From Clostridiales bacterium (GTDB lineage: Bacteria > Bacillota > Clostridia > Lachnospirales > Lachnospiraceae), in NCBI GenBank assembly GCA_029007785.1, contig JAQXIM010000124.1, forward strand, positions 1 through 45,584: 45,584 nt of DNA, written 5' to 3'. The position numbers and the translations under genes were made by a program. Below, in pieces: positions 35,979 to 45,156 of the stretch. Position 1 is the first letter of the stretch. Each line of letters begins with the position of its first letter. The notes under the pieces are model-generated. The model made no database searches and was not told the origin of the DNA. It saw only the letters and a program-made list of their open reading frames with translations.

Positions 35979-37274
35979 TTATGAGAAATTAATTCTCGCA
36001 CCCAGGGCACGAAGCTTTTTTTCCCATCCTTCATATCCTCGTTCCACATACTCCCAGCCTTCCACTGTACTCTTTCCTTCTGCTCCCAAAGCAGCTATCA
36101 CCAATCCGGCACCGCTGCGCAGATCGCCGGCCCGGACAATGGTTCCTTTTAATTGCGGGACTCCATGAATCTCTGCATCCCGTTCTTTTACCCTTATCTC
36201 TGCACCCATGCGGTTCAACTCCCCTGCCATTTTCAAACGGTTTTCAAATATGTTTTCCCTGACCCGGCTGTCTCCCTCTGCCACGGCAAGAAGGGGCAGG
36301 ACAATGGACTGCATATCTGTGGGAAATCCAGGATAAGGGCCGGTCTCCAACAGGGGAATTCCTTTCCCCGAATGTTTCCTTTTACCAATATAGATCCAGT
36401 CTTTTCCTTTTTCAACCGGATATCCCATGGAACAAAACACAGAAATACTGCTTTCCATTTGTTCCGGCACAACACGGTGAATAAGCAGCTCTCCATGGGA
36501 GGCTGCAGCTGCAGCCAGCCATGTACCGGCAGCAATGCGATCTCCGGGCAAATCATAAATGCATCCATGAAGAGGAGACGGTTCTATCACAATTTCCCCT
36601 TTTTCCTCCCCGAAGATTCTGGCTCCGCAGGCTCGGAGAAACTCACAGAGAATCCCCACCTCCGGTTCCCTGGCAGCACCGGATATCACCGTAGTACCCT
36701 CTGCACTGACGGCAGCCAAAATGGCCTGTTCCGTTGCTCCCACACTGGAAAAAGGAAGTTTCAGGCAGCAGCCTGTCAGGGTATGGGCGGAAGCCAGAAT
36801 CCTTCCATCCTTTTCCCAAATATCTGCTCCTAATCGCCGCAGTACTTCCAGATGGAGGTCTACCGGTCTCTTTCCAATGGTACAGCCTCCCGGATAAGAT
36901 ACGGAAGCCTCTCCGCAGGCGCCAAGCAGACTGCCCAGAAACAATACAGAGGATCTCATACAGGAACTGAGATGTTCCCTGACTTCTGTCTGACTAAGAT
37001 CCCTGGAATGAATTTCCAAAGTTCCTGCCAGATACGTATAAGAAACTCCCAGCTCTGCCAGAATATCCAGACTTACCATTACATCCTGAATCATCGGCAC
37101 ATGGGTAAGAATGATTTCCTCCGGAATCAATACCGAAGCAGCCAAAACAGGAAGAATCCCATTTTTTGAGCCCTGGTTTTCCACCTCTCCCAAAAGAGGA
37201 TATCCTCCCTCCACCAGAATCTGTCGATGACAGTCTCCAGACCGATAACCCTTATATTCAAAACAGTCCGGCAA
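35979..37274 (-). CDS. murA: UDP-N-acetylglucosamine 1-carboxyvinyltransferase
   Basis: The protein has about 431 residues. The start is probably the TTG at 37274, which follows AAGGAGAGGGGAG; an ATG at 37295 would add seven residues but has no ribosome binding site. Signatures: V-E-N-Q-G-S-K-N-G-I-L-P-V-L-A-A-S (substrate-binding Lys), G-G-C-T-I-G-K-R-P-V-D-L-H-L containing the phosphoenolpyruvate-binding Cys, and PGFPTDMQSIVLPLLAVAEG. It makes the first committed step of peptidoglycan synthesis. The stop lies within the ribosome binding zone of ftsQ. In Bacillus this slot of the cluster holds murG-murB, so its place here is a cluster variation. Confidence 0.93.
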   Translation of the reverse strand: MPDCFEYKGYRSGDCHRQILVEGGYPLLGEVENQGSKNGILPVLAASVLIPEEIILTHVPMIQDVMVSLDILAELGVSYTYLAGTLEIHSRDLSQTEVREHLSSCMRSSVLFLGSLLGACGEASVSYPGGCTIGKRPVDLHLEVLRRLGADIWEKDGRILASAHTLTGCCLKLPFSSVGATEQAILAAVSAEGTTVISGAAREPEVGILCEFLRACGARIFGEEKGEIVIEPSPLHGCIYDLPGDRIAAGTWLAAAAASHGELLIHRVVPEQMESSISVFCSMGYPVEKGKDWIYIGKRKHSGKGIPLLETGPYPGFPTDMQSIVLPLLAVAEGDSRVRENIFENRLKMAGELNRMGAEIRVKERDAEIHGVPQLKGTIVRAGDLRSGAGLVIAALGAEGKSTVEGWEYVERGYEGWEKKLRALGARINFS

Positions 37275-37372
37275 ACTCCCCTCTCCTTCCGGCATATATT
37301 ACAGTTTATGCAGGAAATCCTGAAGTGTGAATCCCGGACATGTTTTTTCTATAAAAATTTCAAAAAAGAGAA

Positions 37373-38539
37373 CTACTCAAAACGAATCTGCCGTGACACA
37401 CCCAGCACCATTCCCATTTCCATCATGAGAAACATCAGAGACGTTCCTCCATAACTGATAAAAGGAAGGGAAATCCCTGTATTGGGAATGAAATTTGTTA
37501 CCACCGCAATATTCAAAAATACCTGAATGGCAATCTGAGCCATAACACCGATGACCAGCATGGAGCCCAGCAAATCCGGTGCGTTATTGGCAATCAGCAG
37601 AAAACGATACAGCATAAAAATAAACAACAAAATCACACAGACAGCACCAAACAGTCCCAGCTCTTCGCAGATAATGGAAAAAATCATATCATTCTGAGCT
37701 TCCGGAACAAAACCAAGCTTCTGAACGCTGTTGCCCAGCCCCTTACCAAAAAGGCCGCCGGAACCAATGGCATACAGACCTTGAAGCACCTGATAACCAC
37801 CTCGCTGAGAATAAGCTTCCGGATTCTGCCACACAAGAATCCGGCTCACCTGATAAGGTTCCAGAACATTCATGGCAACCAGCTGATCAGCAAGAACAAT
37901 GGCTGCCGCAGCAAGCAGAACACCGGCTCCAATCAAAATGACAAATCGCTTTTTCTTTCGGCTGGCAACAAAATACATGGCAAAAACAATACCAAAAATA
38001 ATCAAACCGGAACTCAGATTGTTCATCAGAACAAGGAAGCCCAAAGGAAATGACACCATAAGGATCAGAAGAATGACCTGCCATCGATCAATATACCGTA
38101 TCAGTTTTTCAATAAGTACAGCCATGGCTACAATCAATGCGATTTTTACCAACTCTGTGGGCTGAAACAGCGCATGATTGGCAAAACCAATCCAACGTTT
38201 TTTTCCATTTCTTTCTACACCAAGAGGTGTAAAATTTACTAATATCATCAAAATCAACGATACAATCCAGACAAACCACCATGCTTTTACATATTTATGA
38301 TAATCCAATCTGGAAACGACAAACATCGCGATGAATCCACCTGCCAGAACAAAGGCCTGCTTCTTTACAAAATAGAAATTGCTCCCCTGGGTCAGCTGGG
38401 CAGAATAATAACTGGAACTGTAAATCATAACCAGACCAAAGCAGGAAAGAAAAACGATAACAAATAAAAGATTGTAATCGAAAAAATGCTGTCCTGACTC
38501 TCTCGTTTTTCTGAACTTTTTTAATAATCTAGTTCCCAT
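37373..38539 (-). CDS. ftsW: SEDS peptidoglycan polymerase FtsW/SpoVE
   Basis: The protein has 388 residues with about ten transmembrane helices, as in the SEDS family. Diagnostic motifs: YSAQLTQGSNFYFVKKQ near the N-terminus, the P-T-E-L-V-K-I motif, PLGFLVLMNNLSSGLIIF, the QRGGYQVLQGLYAIGSGGLFGKGLG loop, and I-P-N-T-G-I-S-L-P-F-I-S-Y-G-G-T-S at the end. It polymerises lipid II at the septum together with a class B PBP, two of which are encoded upstream. In this position it may be the SpoVE equivalent or the vegetative FtsW; the sequence does not decide. Confidence 0.95.
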   Translation of the reverse strand: MGTRLLKKFRKTRESGQHFFDYNLLFVIVFLSCFGLVMIYSSSYYSAQLTQGSNFYFVKKQAFVLAGGFIAMFVVSRLDYHKYVKAWWFVWIVSLILMILVNFTPLGVERNGKKRWIGFANHALFQPTELVKIALIVAMAVLIEKLIRYIDRWQVILLILMVSFPLGFLVLMNNLSSGLIIFGIVFAMYFVASRKKKRFVILIGAGVLLAAAAIVLADQLVAMNVLEPYQVSRILVWQNPEAYSQRGGYQVLQGLYAIGSGGLFGKGLGNSVQKLGFVPEAQNDMIFSIICEELGLFGAVCVILLFIFMLYRFLLIANNAPDLLGSMLVIGVMAQIAIQVFLNIAVVTNFIPNTGISLPFISYGGTSLMFLMMEMGMVLGVSRQIRFE

Positions 38540-38617
38540 ATCTCACCACCTTGCAGATATGAAAGCTTTACCTGCTCCCATTTTGATTGCTGCTACTCCC
38601 ATATCGCTGCTTTACTC

Positions 38618-39967
38618 TTAATCATCCAGATGATTTACCAGATCTTTAAAAATCTTTCCTCTCACCTCATAGTTAGGGAACATACCCCAGCTGGCACAGG
38701 CCGGAGAGAGAAGAACGGCATCTCCATTCCGTGCATTCCCGGCAGCCACTTCCACAGCTTCTTCCATGGAATCCACATAAGCCACAGATGTAATTCCGTA
38801 CTTTTTGGCCGTTTCTCCGATTTTTTGTGCCGTAGCTCCCATAAGAATCAAAAGCTTCACCTTTCCGTCAAAGGCCTGAATCCATTCGTCGAATTCTCCG
38901 CCTTTATCATAACCGCCTCCCAGCAAAATGGTAGGACGTACCATGGCCCGAATTGCCTGGATCGCTGCATCCGGATTCGTTCCCTTGGAATCATTATAGT
39001 AGGCTACGCCCTTTTTCTCAGCTACAAATTCAATTCGATGCTCCACCGCCTGGAATTTTTTCAACGTCCTGCAAATGGAATCCATGGGAATCCCGATACT
39101 TTTTGCCATCAGAACAGCTGCCATTACATTTTCATAATTATGAGCACCAAGAAGATTCAATTCATGGATATTGATGATCTTTTCCTTCTCTCCATCCACA
39201 TTAAGCCAGAGATTTTCTCCTTCCATCCAGGCACCCTGAGGTACTTCCTGTTTACTGCTGAAAAAGAGAACATGAGCCGGGCAAATCTCGGCAAATTCTC
39301 TGAGACGCTGATCTTCATAATTCAATACGCAAACATCATCTCTTGTCTGATTCTTTGTTACATCTTCCTTCACTCTGGCATATGTATCCATATCGCCATG
39401 ACGGTTCAGATGATCCGGAGTAATATTCAGAATGGCACTGATCTGCGGATGGAACTGATGAATCGTTTCCAGCTGAAAACTGCTGACCTCTGCTACAGTC
39501 ACGGAAGTATCCAGAGTCCGATTGACTTCGCTGGTATAAGCATTGCCGATGTTTCCTACAACAAAAACGGATTCAAAATAATCGGCACAAATTTCACCGG
39601 TAAGGGCCGTTGTCGTTGTCTTTCCATTCGTTCCGGTAATGGCAATCAGGCGTCCCTTTGCCATGGAGTAGGCCAGTTCAATCTCACTCCAAACCGGTAT
39701 ATTCTTTTCTCTGACCTGAACGATGATCGGTGCATCCATGGGAATGCCCGGACTTACAATACATCGGTCCACCTGGGAAAGCAATTCATCCGACAGTGTT
39801 CCCAGAACAATTTCCAGATTCTCGTCCCTTCCCATTTCCTCTGCCAGGGCAGCTTTGTCCTTATTCACATCTCCATCATATAAAATTACACTCTGCTTCC
39901 GGCTCAGCAGCAGACGACAAGCATTCTTACCGCTGATACCAGCTCCTATCACCAGATTTTTATTCAT
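38618..39967 (-). CDS. murD: UDP-N-acetylmuramoyl-L-alanine-D-glutamate ligase
   Basis: The protein has 449 residues from the ATG at 39967, which follows GGGAGGATACA; a frame from 39982 adds five residues. The Mur-ligase domains are in order: Rossmann-type N-terminus (V-I-G-A-G-I-S-G-K-N), ATP-binding A-I-T-G-T-N-G-K-T-T-T-T near residue 115, EVSSFQLETI, ILNITPDHLNRHGD, and the C-terminal domain with N-D-S-K-G-T-N-P-D-A. It adds D-glutamate to UDP-MurNAc-L-Ala in the cytosol. It sits between mraY and ftsW as in Bacillus. Confidence 0.97.
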   Translation of the reverse strand: MNKNLVIGAGISGKNACRLLLSRKQSVILYDGDVNKDKAALAEEMGRDENLEIVLGTLSDELLSQVDRCIVSPGIPMDAPIIVQVREKNIPVWSEIELAYSMAKGRLIAITGTNGKTTTTALTGEICADYFESVFVVGNIGNAYTSEVNRTLDTSVTVAEVSSFQLETIHQFHPQISAILNITPDHLNRHGDMDTYARVKEDVTKNQTRDDVCVLNYEDQRLREFAEICPAHVLFFSSKQEVPQGAWMEGENLWLNVDGEKEKIINIHELNLLGAHNYENVMAAVLMAKSIGIPMDSICRTLKKFQAVEHRIEFVAEKKGVAYYNDSKGTNPDAAIQAIRAMVRPTILLGGGYDKGGEFDEWIQAFDGKVKLLILMGATAQKIGETAKKYGITSVAYVDSMEEAVEVAAGNARNGDAVLLSPACASWGMFPNYEVRGKIFKDLVNHLDD

Positions 39968-40000
39968 TGTATCCTCCCGCACATTTTTATTTATTGTACA

Positions 40001-40954
40001 TTAAACACCCATATATGCCACCAGGCACAGCAGAGCCGTGATAATAGAAAATACGGCAACAATTCTTGTCTCTGACCATCCGCCCAGTTCAAAATGATGA
40101 TGGATGGGTGCCATACGGAAAAGTCGTTTACCGCCGGTTTTCTTAAAATATGCCACCTGCAGAATTACAGAAATAACTTCCGCCAGATAAATGAAGCCAA
40201 CCAGAAGTATCAGCAAAGGATTCTGAAGCATCAGTGCCGAAGAAGCAACAAAGCCTCCCAGGGCCAAAGAACCCGTATCTCCCATGAATACCTGGGCCGG
40301 ATAAACATTGAACAGCAGAAAACCTGCCAAAGCTCCGGCTACAGCACCAGTTACCGGTTCAATTCCCCCTCCTTCACTCATGGAAAGGAAGGTGAAAAAG
40401 ATGGCTGCCATGATGGTAACGCTGGAACAAAGACCATCGAGACCATCGGTAAAATTCACTCCATTATCAGTACCTAAAACAACCAGGAAAAGGAAGGGTA
40501 CATAGAGCCATCCCATCTGCCAATCCATTCCAAGGAATGGAATGTGGATTGTCGTTCCAAATCCGGAATACCGAACCATATAGAAACAAAAAATTGCTGT
40601 AAGAATAATCTGAGCAGCCATTTTCTGTTTGGGATTCAAACCTTCCGAACGCTTCATGACGATTTTGATGTAGTCATCCATAAATCCGATGACACCAAAT
40701 CCAACGGTCATAAAAAGTACAGGAACAATTCTGGGATTGCTCCGAATGAAAGGCAGACAGGTGATTACCACACTGATCAAAAAGGCCAATCCTCCCATCG
40801 TAGGAGTACCTTGCTTTTTCAAATGTGCCTGGGGACCGTCATCCCGAACCTGCTGACCAAATTTCAGCCGTTTTAAAAAGGGAATTAAAACGGGACAAAT
40901 GGCAGCGCTGATAAAAAATGCAATGATTACGGGTAATATAACCTGTGTATTCAT
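40001..40954 (-). CDS. mraY: Phospho-N-acetylmuramoyl-pentapeptide transferase
   Basis: The protein has 317 residues from the ATG at 40954 (GGGAGGAAATA upstream); the longer frame adds 26 residues from A-rich intergenic sequence. It has ten predicted transmembrane helices. Catalytic motifs: F-M-D-D-Y-I-K, N-F-T-D-G-L-D-G-L, VFMGDTGSLALGG and A-P-I-H-H-H-F-E. It transfers phospho-MurNAc-pentapeptide to undecaprenyl phosphate, forming lipid I. The 208 bases upstream, where murE or murF often lie, are A/T-rich and hold only a CAGAGAGCTCTG palindrome. Confidence 0.96.
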   Translation of the reverse strand: MNTQVILPVIIAFFISAAICPVLIPFLKRLKFGQQVRDDGPQAHLKKQGTPTMGGLAFLISVVITCLPFIRSNPRIVPVLFMTVGFGVIGFMDDYIKIVMKRSEGLNPKQKMAAQIILTAIFCFYMVRYSGFGTTIHIPFLGMDWQMGWLYVPFLFLVVLGTDNGVNFTDGLDGLCSSVTIMAAIFFTFLSMSEGGGIEPVTGAVAGALAGFLLFNVYPAQVFMGDTGSLALGGFVASSALMLQNPLLILLVGFIYLAEVISVILQVAYFKKTGGKRLFRMAPIHHHFELGGWSETRIVAVFSIITALLCLVAYMGV

Positions 40955-41162
40955 TATTTCCTCCCTTGAAGAAAGCTCTGAAAGATAAAAGTCCGAAAAA
41001 CCTTTTATTATTCTTTCTCTTTCCTCTTTCATTATCTTTTGAAATTCTTAAGTGTCAGAGCTCTCTGTCTCCTTTATTCTTTTCACTTTTGTTTTTCTTT
41101 TCTCTGGTAACTTCTTCTTTTGCGATTATCTTTTGAATCATATAATCTTTGTTTTTTTAATT

Positions 41163-42920
41163 TCAATCCTGACTCTCTGCAGATTCTTCCGTCTCATACA
41201 CTGGCTGAATCCCCAGATAGGGAAGTACATTGGAGAAAATATCAGCAATCACCGGCGCCGCCACGGTACCGCCATAATATATCCCCTGAGGTTCATCAAT
41301 GGTGATCAGGGCAATGACCTGTGGATTATCTGCCGGAGAAAAACCAATAAAAGAAGAAATGTAACGCTGAGACCGTCGGGGAAGTTTTTCCGAAGTCGCC
41401 GTTTTTCCGCCGATGGAAAACCCTTCCAGATAAGCTCTTTTTCCTGTTCCTTCCGATACCACCTTCTCCAGAATATATCGGAGCGTATCGCTGGTATCAT
41501 CTGAAATTATATTCTTTTCCACCGGATATGTAAAGGTTTTCAGCTTTTCTCCCTGTTCGTTTTCCACAGAAACACCAAAATGGGGAGTAACCCTGGTGCC
41601 TCCATTAATCAGAGAGGCAATCGTGGTAACTAATTGTATGGGTGTAATCTGAAAGGATTGACCAAAAGAAACGGTAGCCAGTTCCACCTCTCCCATAGCC
41701 TCTCTCTGATGCATAATCGTTCCTGCTTCTCCAGGCAAATCAATTCCTGTTTTCTTTCCCAGGCCGAATTGAAGGAAATCATCGTAATACACATCCACAC
41801 CAAGCCGAAGCCCCAATTCCATAAACACCGGATTACAGGAATTCATTGCTCCTTCCAAAAAAGTTTCCGATCCATGACCTGCCACTTTATGGCATCGAAT
41901 CCGACGATCTTCCACAATCCGATAACCGGGACAGAAAAATCGGTCTTCCAGAGTCACTGCCTTCTCTTCCAGTGCTGCTGCCATGGTAATCACCTTAAAA
42001 GTAGAGCCAGGTTCATAAGTATCATTGATGCAGGCGTTCCGCCACATTTGATTCTGAAGATCCCGGAGTTCTTCCTCCGTAATATCTTCCTCCGCCTCTT
42101 CCAGAAGAGTAAAAGGGTCATTCAGATCAAACTCCGGAACATTCACCATGGCAAGAATTTCCCCATTCATGGGATTCATGATAACCACAGAAACGCCCTT
42201 CGCATTCTTTTCTTCCAGAACTTTTTCGGCGGCTTGTTCTGCATAGAGCTGAATATTCCGATCCAGGCTGATTCGCAGATTGTTTCCGGGAATCGGTTCC
42301 ACCCGATCTTCCGCAGCCCCATCCAATTCCACTCCCTTGGCATCCGTGAGAGTAAGAATTTTTCCGTTTTCCCCCTGGAGAATCTCATCATATTCCACTT
42401 CCAGACCGATAATGCCCTGATTATCACTGCCTGTAAATCCCAGTACCCGGGAAGCCATAGTAGAGAAAGGATAATATCGTTTGTAATCCTCGTCCACCTT
42501 TATTCCGGCCAGATGTTTCAGTCGGATGGAGTCGCCGATCTCCTTCGAAACATTGGTACGAATAATCTCCCGTGACGAAACTTTACTGACAGCCTTTCGG
42601 ACTTTCTCTTCATCCATCTCCAGCATAGATGAAAGAACTTTTATCACCTCTTCCGGATCCTCCAACTGGTTATGAATGACGGATACGGTACACACGGTTC
42701 GATTATCTGCCAGAACAACGCCATTTCTGTCAAGAATTTTGCCTCTGGCTGCTTTGATGTCCCGTTCTCTTTCGTGAAGTTCTTCGGCTTTTTCACTGTA
42801 ATAATCTGCCCGAAACAGCATCAGATAACCCAGACGGCCTGTCACTGCAGCAAATATGGTGATGAGACAAAACATGGCAAATTTCAGCTTTTGTTTTTGC
42901 CATACATGCACCTTCTCCAT
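41163..42920 (-). CDS. Class B penicillin-binding protein (SpoVD/FtsI-like), KTA variant
   Basis: The protein has 585 residues. Order: short cytoplasmic end, transmembrane helix (about 12-34), PBP dimerisation domain (R-G-K-I-L-D-R-N-G near residue 60), transpeptidase domain with S-T-F-K (Ser306), S-C-N (361-363) and G-G-K-T-A-T-S (506-508). The usual third motif is KTG; here it is KTA, a form I recall in Clostridial SpoVD-like proteins. No PASTA domain. It crosslinks septal peptidoglycan. The ribosome binding site is within a 13-bp hairpin just upstream. Confidence 0.92.
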   Translation of the reverse strand: MEKVHVWQKQKLKFAMFCLITIFAAVTGRLGYLMLFRADYYSEKAEELHERERDIKAARGKILDRNGVVLADNRTVCTVSVIHNQLEDPEEVIKVLSSMLEMDEEKVRKAVSKVSSREIIRTNVSKEIGDSIRLKHLAGIKVDEDYKRYYPFSTMASRVLGFTGSDNQGIIGLEVEYDEILQGENGKILTLTDAKGVELDGAAEDRVEPIPGNNLRISLDRNIQLYAEQAAEKVLEEKNAKGVSVVIMNPMNGEILAMVNVPEFDLNDPFTLLEEAEEDITEEELRDLQNQMWRNACINDTYEPGSTFKVITMAAALEEKAVTLEDRFFCPGYRIVEDRRIRCHKVAGHGSETFLEGAMNSCNPVFMELGLRLGVDVYYDDFLQFGLGKKTGIDLPGEAGTIMHQREAMGEVELATVSFGQSFQITPIQLVTTIASLINGGTRVTPHFGVSVENEQGEKLKTFTYPVEKNIISDDTSDTLRYILEKVVSEGTGKRAYLEGFSIGGKTATSEKLPRRSQRYISSFIGFSPADNPQVIALITIDEPQGIYYGGTVAAPVIADIFSNVLPYLGIQPVYETEESAESQD

Positions 42921-42926
42921 AGCAAA

Positions 42927-42970
42927 ACTCCCTCATACTAATATTTATAAGTATGAGAGAGTAATGTCAA
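42927..42970 (-). promoter_or_regulatory. Promoter-like boxes and hairpin covering the ribosome binding site between the two PBP genes
   Basis: On the minus strand, ACTCTCTCATACT and AGTATGAGGGAGT form a 13-bp stem with one G-U pair around a 10-base loop, followed by TTTTG. The 3' arm contains GAGGGAG, the ribosome binding site of the downstream PBP. TTGACA (42970-42965) and TATAAA (42949-42944), 15 bases apart, could be a promoter. Confidence 0.55.
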
Positions 42971-42996
42971 ATATTACGATTTTACCGTCGGAAGCC

Positions 42997-45156
42997 TTAT
43001 TCTTCCGAGTCCGGATCATCCTCTCCGGAATCCTTATTTCCAGAATTCTCATTTTCGGAATCATCATTTCCGGAATCTTCTTCGCTGTCCCTGTTCTCTC
43101 GTTGTTCTCCGGATGCAGCAGGCGGTCCGTCATCTCCACTGATAATGCCTTCTTCCGGTATTGCTTCGGGATCATCGGAAGGAATCGGATTTCCATCCTC
43201 ATCTGTTTCGGGAGTATCCGCTTCATCCGAATCTCCTTCTTCCGAAACGAGCCCAGCTGTAGCCGGGATATTCATGTAATCCACAATGGAACTCATGACT
43301 TTTTGTTCCAGTTCAACAGCAATGGCTGCGGTATAAGTCTCTTCCTCACTCTGAGGATTGTCAACAATTACATACACCAATACCTGAGGATTTTCCACCG
43401 GAGTAAAACCGATAAAGGAAAGAAGGTATTCATTGTTGCCTCTGGGGTATTTTTCGGCTGTTCCCGTTTTGCCGCCTACTGTATAGCCAGAGATTCTTGC
43501 TTTTTTACCGGTACAGTATCCGGAATCACCTTCCACACACATCTGAAGTCCTTCCCGAATCAGCTGAGAGGTGGATTCACTGACAGTTTCCCGTACCACA
43601 TTATTTCCCACCGTCTTTACCACATTTCCATCGGGACTGATAATCTCCTTTACCACATGAGGCTGGTAATAAGATCCGCCATTCAGAATGGAGCTATAGG
43701 CTGCCGCCATTTGTACCATGGTCACCGTATAGTTCTGACCAAAGGAATTGGTTCCCAGATCCACAGATGACATGTCATCTTCCTGATGAAGAATTCCGGT
43801 GGCCTCACCGGGAAGATCCAATCCTGTTTTTTTACCCAGACCAAACAAATCCTGATATTTGCAGAAAATGGATTTTCCCATCTTTGAAGCCATCTGCATC
43901 ATGGCATCATTGCAGGAATAGGCCAATGCTTCGGTAAAAGAAACATGATGATGAACATGAGAACATCTGACATGAACCTTACCGGCCAGAGTCTGACCTC
44001 CATCGCATTCATAACCGGAGTTCTCATCCGCCAATGCTTCTTCCAGAACAGCCGCTTCCGTGAAAACCTTGGCTGTGGAACCAGGCTCATAGGTATCACT
44101 GATCATAAAATTGCGCCACAGGGCATTTAAAGCATTGGATTCGTTTTCCTCACTCAGATATTCTTCCACTTTGCCGGAAAGATTATATTTCGTATTGGTG
44201 GGATCGTTCAGGTCATAGACAGAACTGCTGGCCATGGCAAGAATTTCCCCATTATTGGGATCCATCACAAGAATTCCTACATTATCGGCTTTCACCTCTC
44301 CGCAAAACTCCTCCAGAGCCTGTTCAGCCGCTTTCTGAATGGTGAAATCCAGGGTAGTAATCACGGTATTTCCGTTGGCGGCCTCTTTTGTCGTTCTTTC
44401 CACCGTTCCGTCGCTGTTAAGAAAACCGTATTCTCTTCCGTTGGTACCCACCAGATATTCGTTATAATACTGCTCAATTCCCCAGTTGCCCTGACTGCTG
44501 TCAGATCCGGAAAATCCAAGAACGGTGCAGGCAAGGGTATCGTAGGGATATACTCTTTTATACTGGGGTTCAAACCAGACACCGACAACAGAGCCTTTCT
44601 CTTCACTTTCTTCCGAGATACTGTCATCGCCTTCCGCCTTTTTTGTTTTCTGATTTTTTGTATTGTTATATTCCTCTACATACTCTTCAAATTCTATTGT
44701 CTTTTCTTTTGACAATTCTTTTTCGTAGGGAACATAGGCCTTATCGCTCTTTGTTTCTATGATATTCCGAAGCTCCTCTTCATCATAAGGAAACACATGA
44801 ACCAATGCCTGAATGGTAGCATCAATGTCCGCTTCACTTCCCTGATTCATTACCTTCGGATCAAGAATCAGATTATAGACCTGTTCACTGGCCGCCAGAA
44901 CAGTCTGATTTCTGTCCATAATTGTTCCGCGGCAAAAAGGAATTACTGTACTGTTATAATTTTGCTGAGACAAAACCGTCTTACTATAATCCTCTCCTTT
45001 GTTCCGAACGATACCCAAAATAACAAAAATCAGAACAAATAAAGCCAACACTACGATGAAAAACGCCAGTGCCAGCCTTCTTTGCATATATTTCTTTATT
45101 CTTACATTTTTTGTCTGTGACTTTTTCGTATCAGTCTTCGGTTGGGATGTCTTCAT
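42997..45156 (-). CDS. Class B penicillin-binding protein with acidic C-terminal tail
   Basis: The protein has about 719 residues from the ATG at 45156 (ATG and GTG alternatives lie 12 and 18 bases upstream; none has a strong ribosome binding site, which suggests coupling to ftsL, which it overlaps). Order: basic cytoplasmic end (KTDTKKSQTKNVRIKKYMQRR), transmembrane helix about residues 29-50, dimerisation domain (R-G-T-I-M-D-R-N-Q), transpeptidase domain with S-T-A-K, S-C-N and G-G-K-T-G-T. The last 70 or so residues are a disordered, acidic tail rich in Ser, Asp, Glu and Asn, without PASTA repeats. It is probably the vegetative FtsI/PbpB. Confidence 0.92.
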   Translation of the reverse strand: MKTSQPKTDTKKSQTKNVRIKKYMQRRLALAFFIVVLALFVLIFVILGIVRNKGEDYSKTVLSQQNYNSTVIPFCRGTIMDRNQTVLAASEQVYNLILDPKVMNQGSEADIDATIQALVHVFPYDEEELRNIIETKSDKAYVPYEKELSKEKTIEFEEYVEEYNNTKNQKTKKAEGDDSISEESEEKGSVVGVWFEPQYKRVYPYDTLACTVLGFSGSDSSQGNWGIEQYYNEYLVGTNGREYGFLNSDGTVERTTKEAANGNTVITTLDFTIQKAAEQALEEFCGEVKADNVGILVMDPNNGEILAMASSSVYDLNDPTNTKYNLSGKVEEYLSEENESNALNALWRNFMISDTYEPGSTAKVFTEAAVLEEALADENSGYECDGGQTLAGKVHVRCSHVHHHVSFTEALAYSCNDAMMQMASKMGKSIFCKYQDLFGLGKKTGLDLPGEATGILHQEDDMSSVDLGTNSFGQNYTVTMVQMAAAYSSILNGGSYYQPHVVKEIISPDGNVVKTVGNNVVRETVSESTSQLIREGLQMCVEGDSGYCTGKKARISGYTVGGKTGTAEKYPRGNNEYLLSFIGFTPVENPQVLVYVIVDNPQSEEETYTAAIAVELEQKVMSSIVDYMNIPATAGLVSEEGDSDEADTPETDEDGNPIPSDDPEAIPEEGIISGDDGPPAASGEQRENRDSEEDSGNDDSENENSGNKDSGEDDPDSEE

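Noticed and set aside
38630..39883. Long plus-strand open frame opposite murD
   Set aside because: It is antisense to a clear murD gene and has a composition typical of a complement frame, no ribosome binding site and no recognisable domain.
43000..43090. Repeated CGGAAT/TTCCGGAATC-like units resembling a short direct repeat array
   Set aside because: They encode the Ser/Asp/Glu/Asn-rich tail of the PBP in frame; codon repetition explains them, with no regular spacers as in CRISPR.
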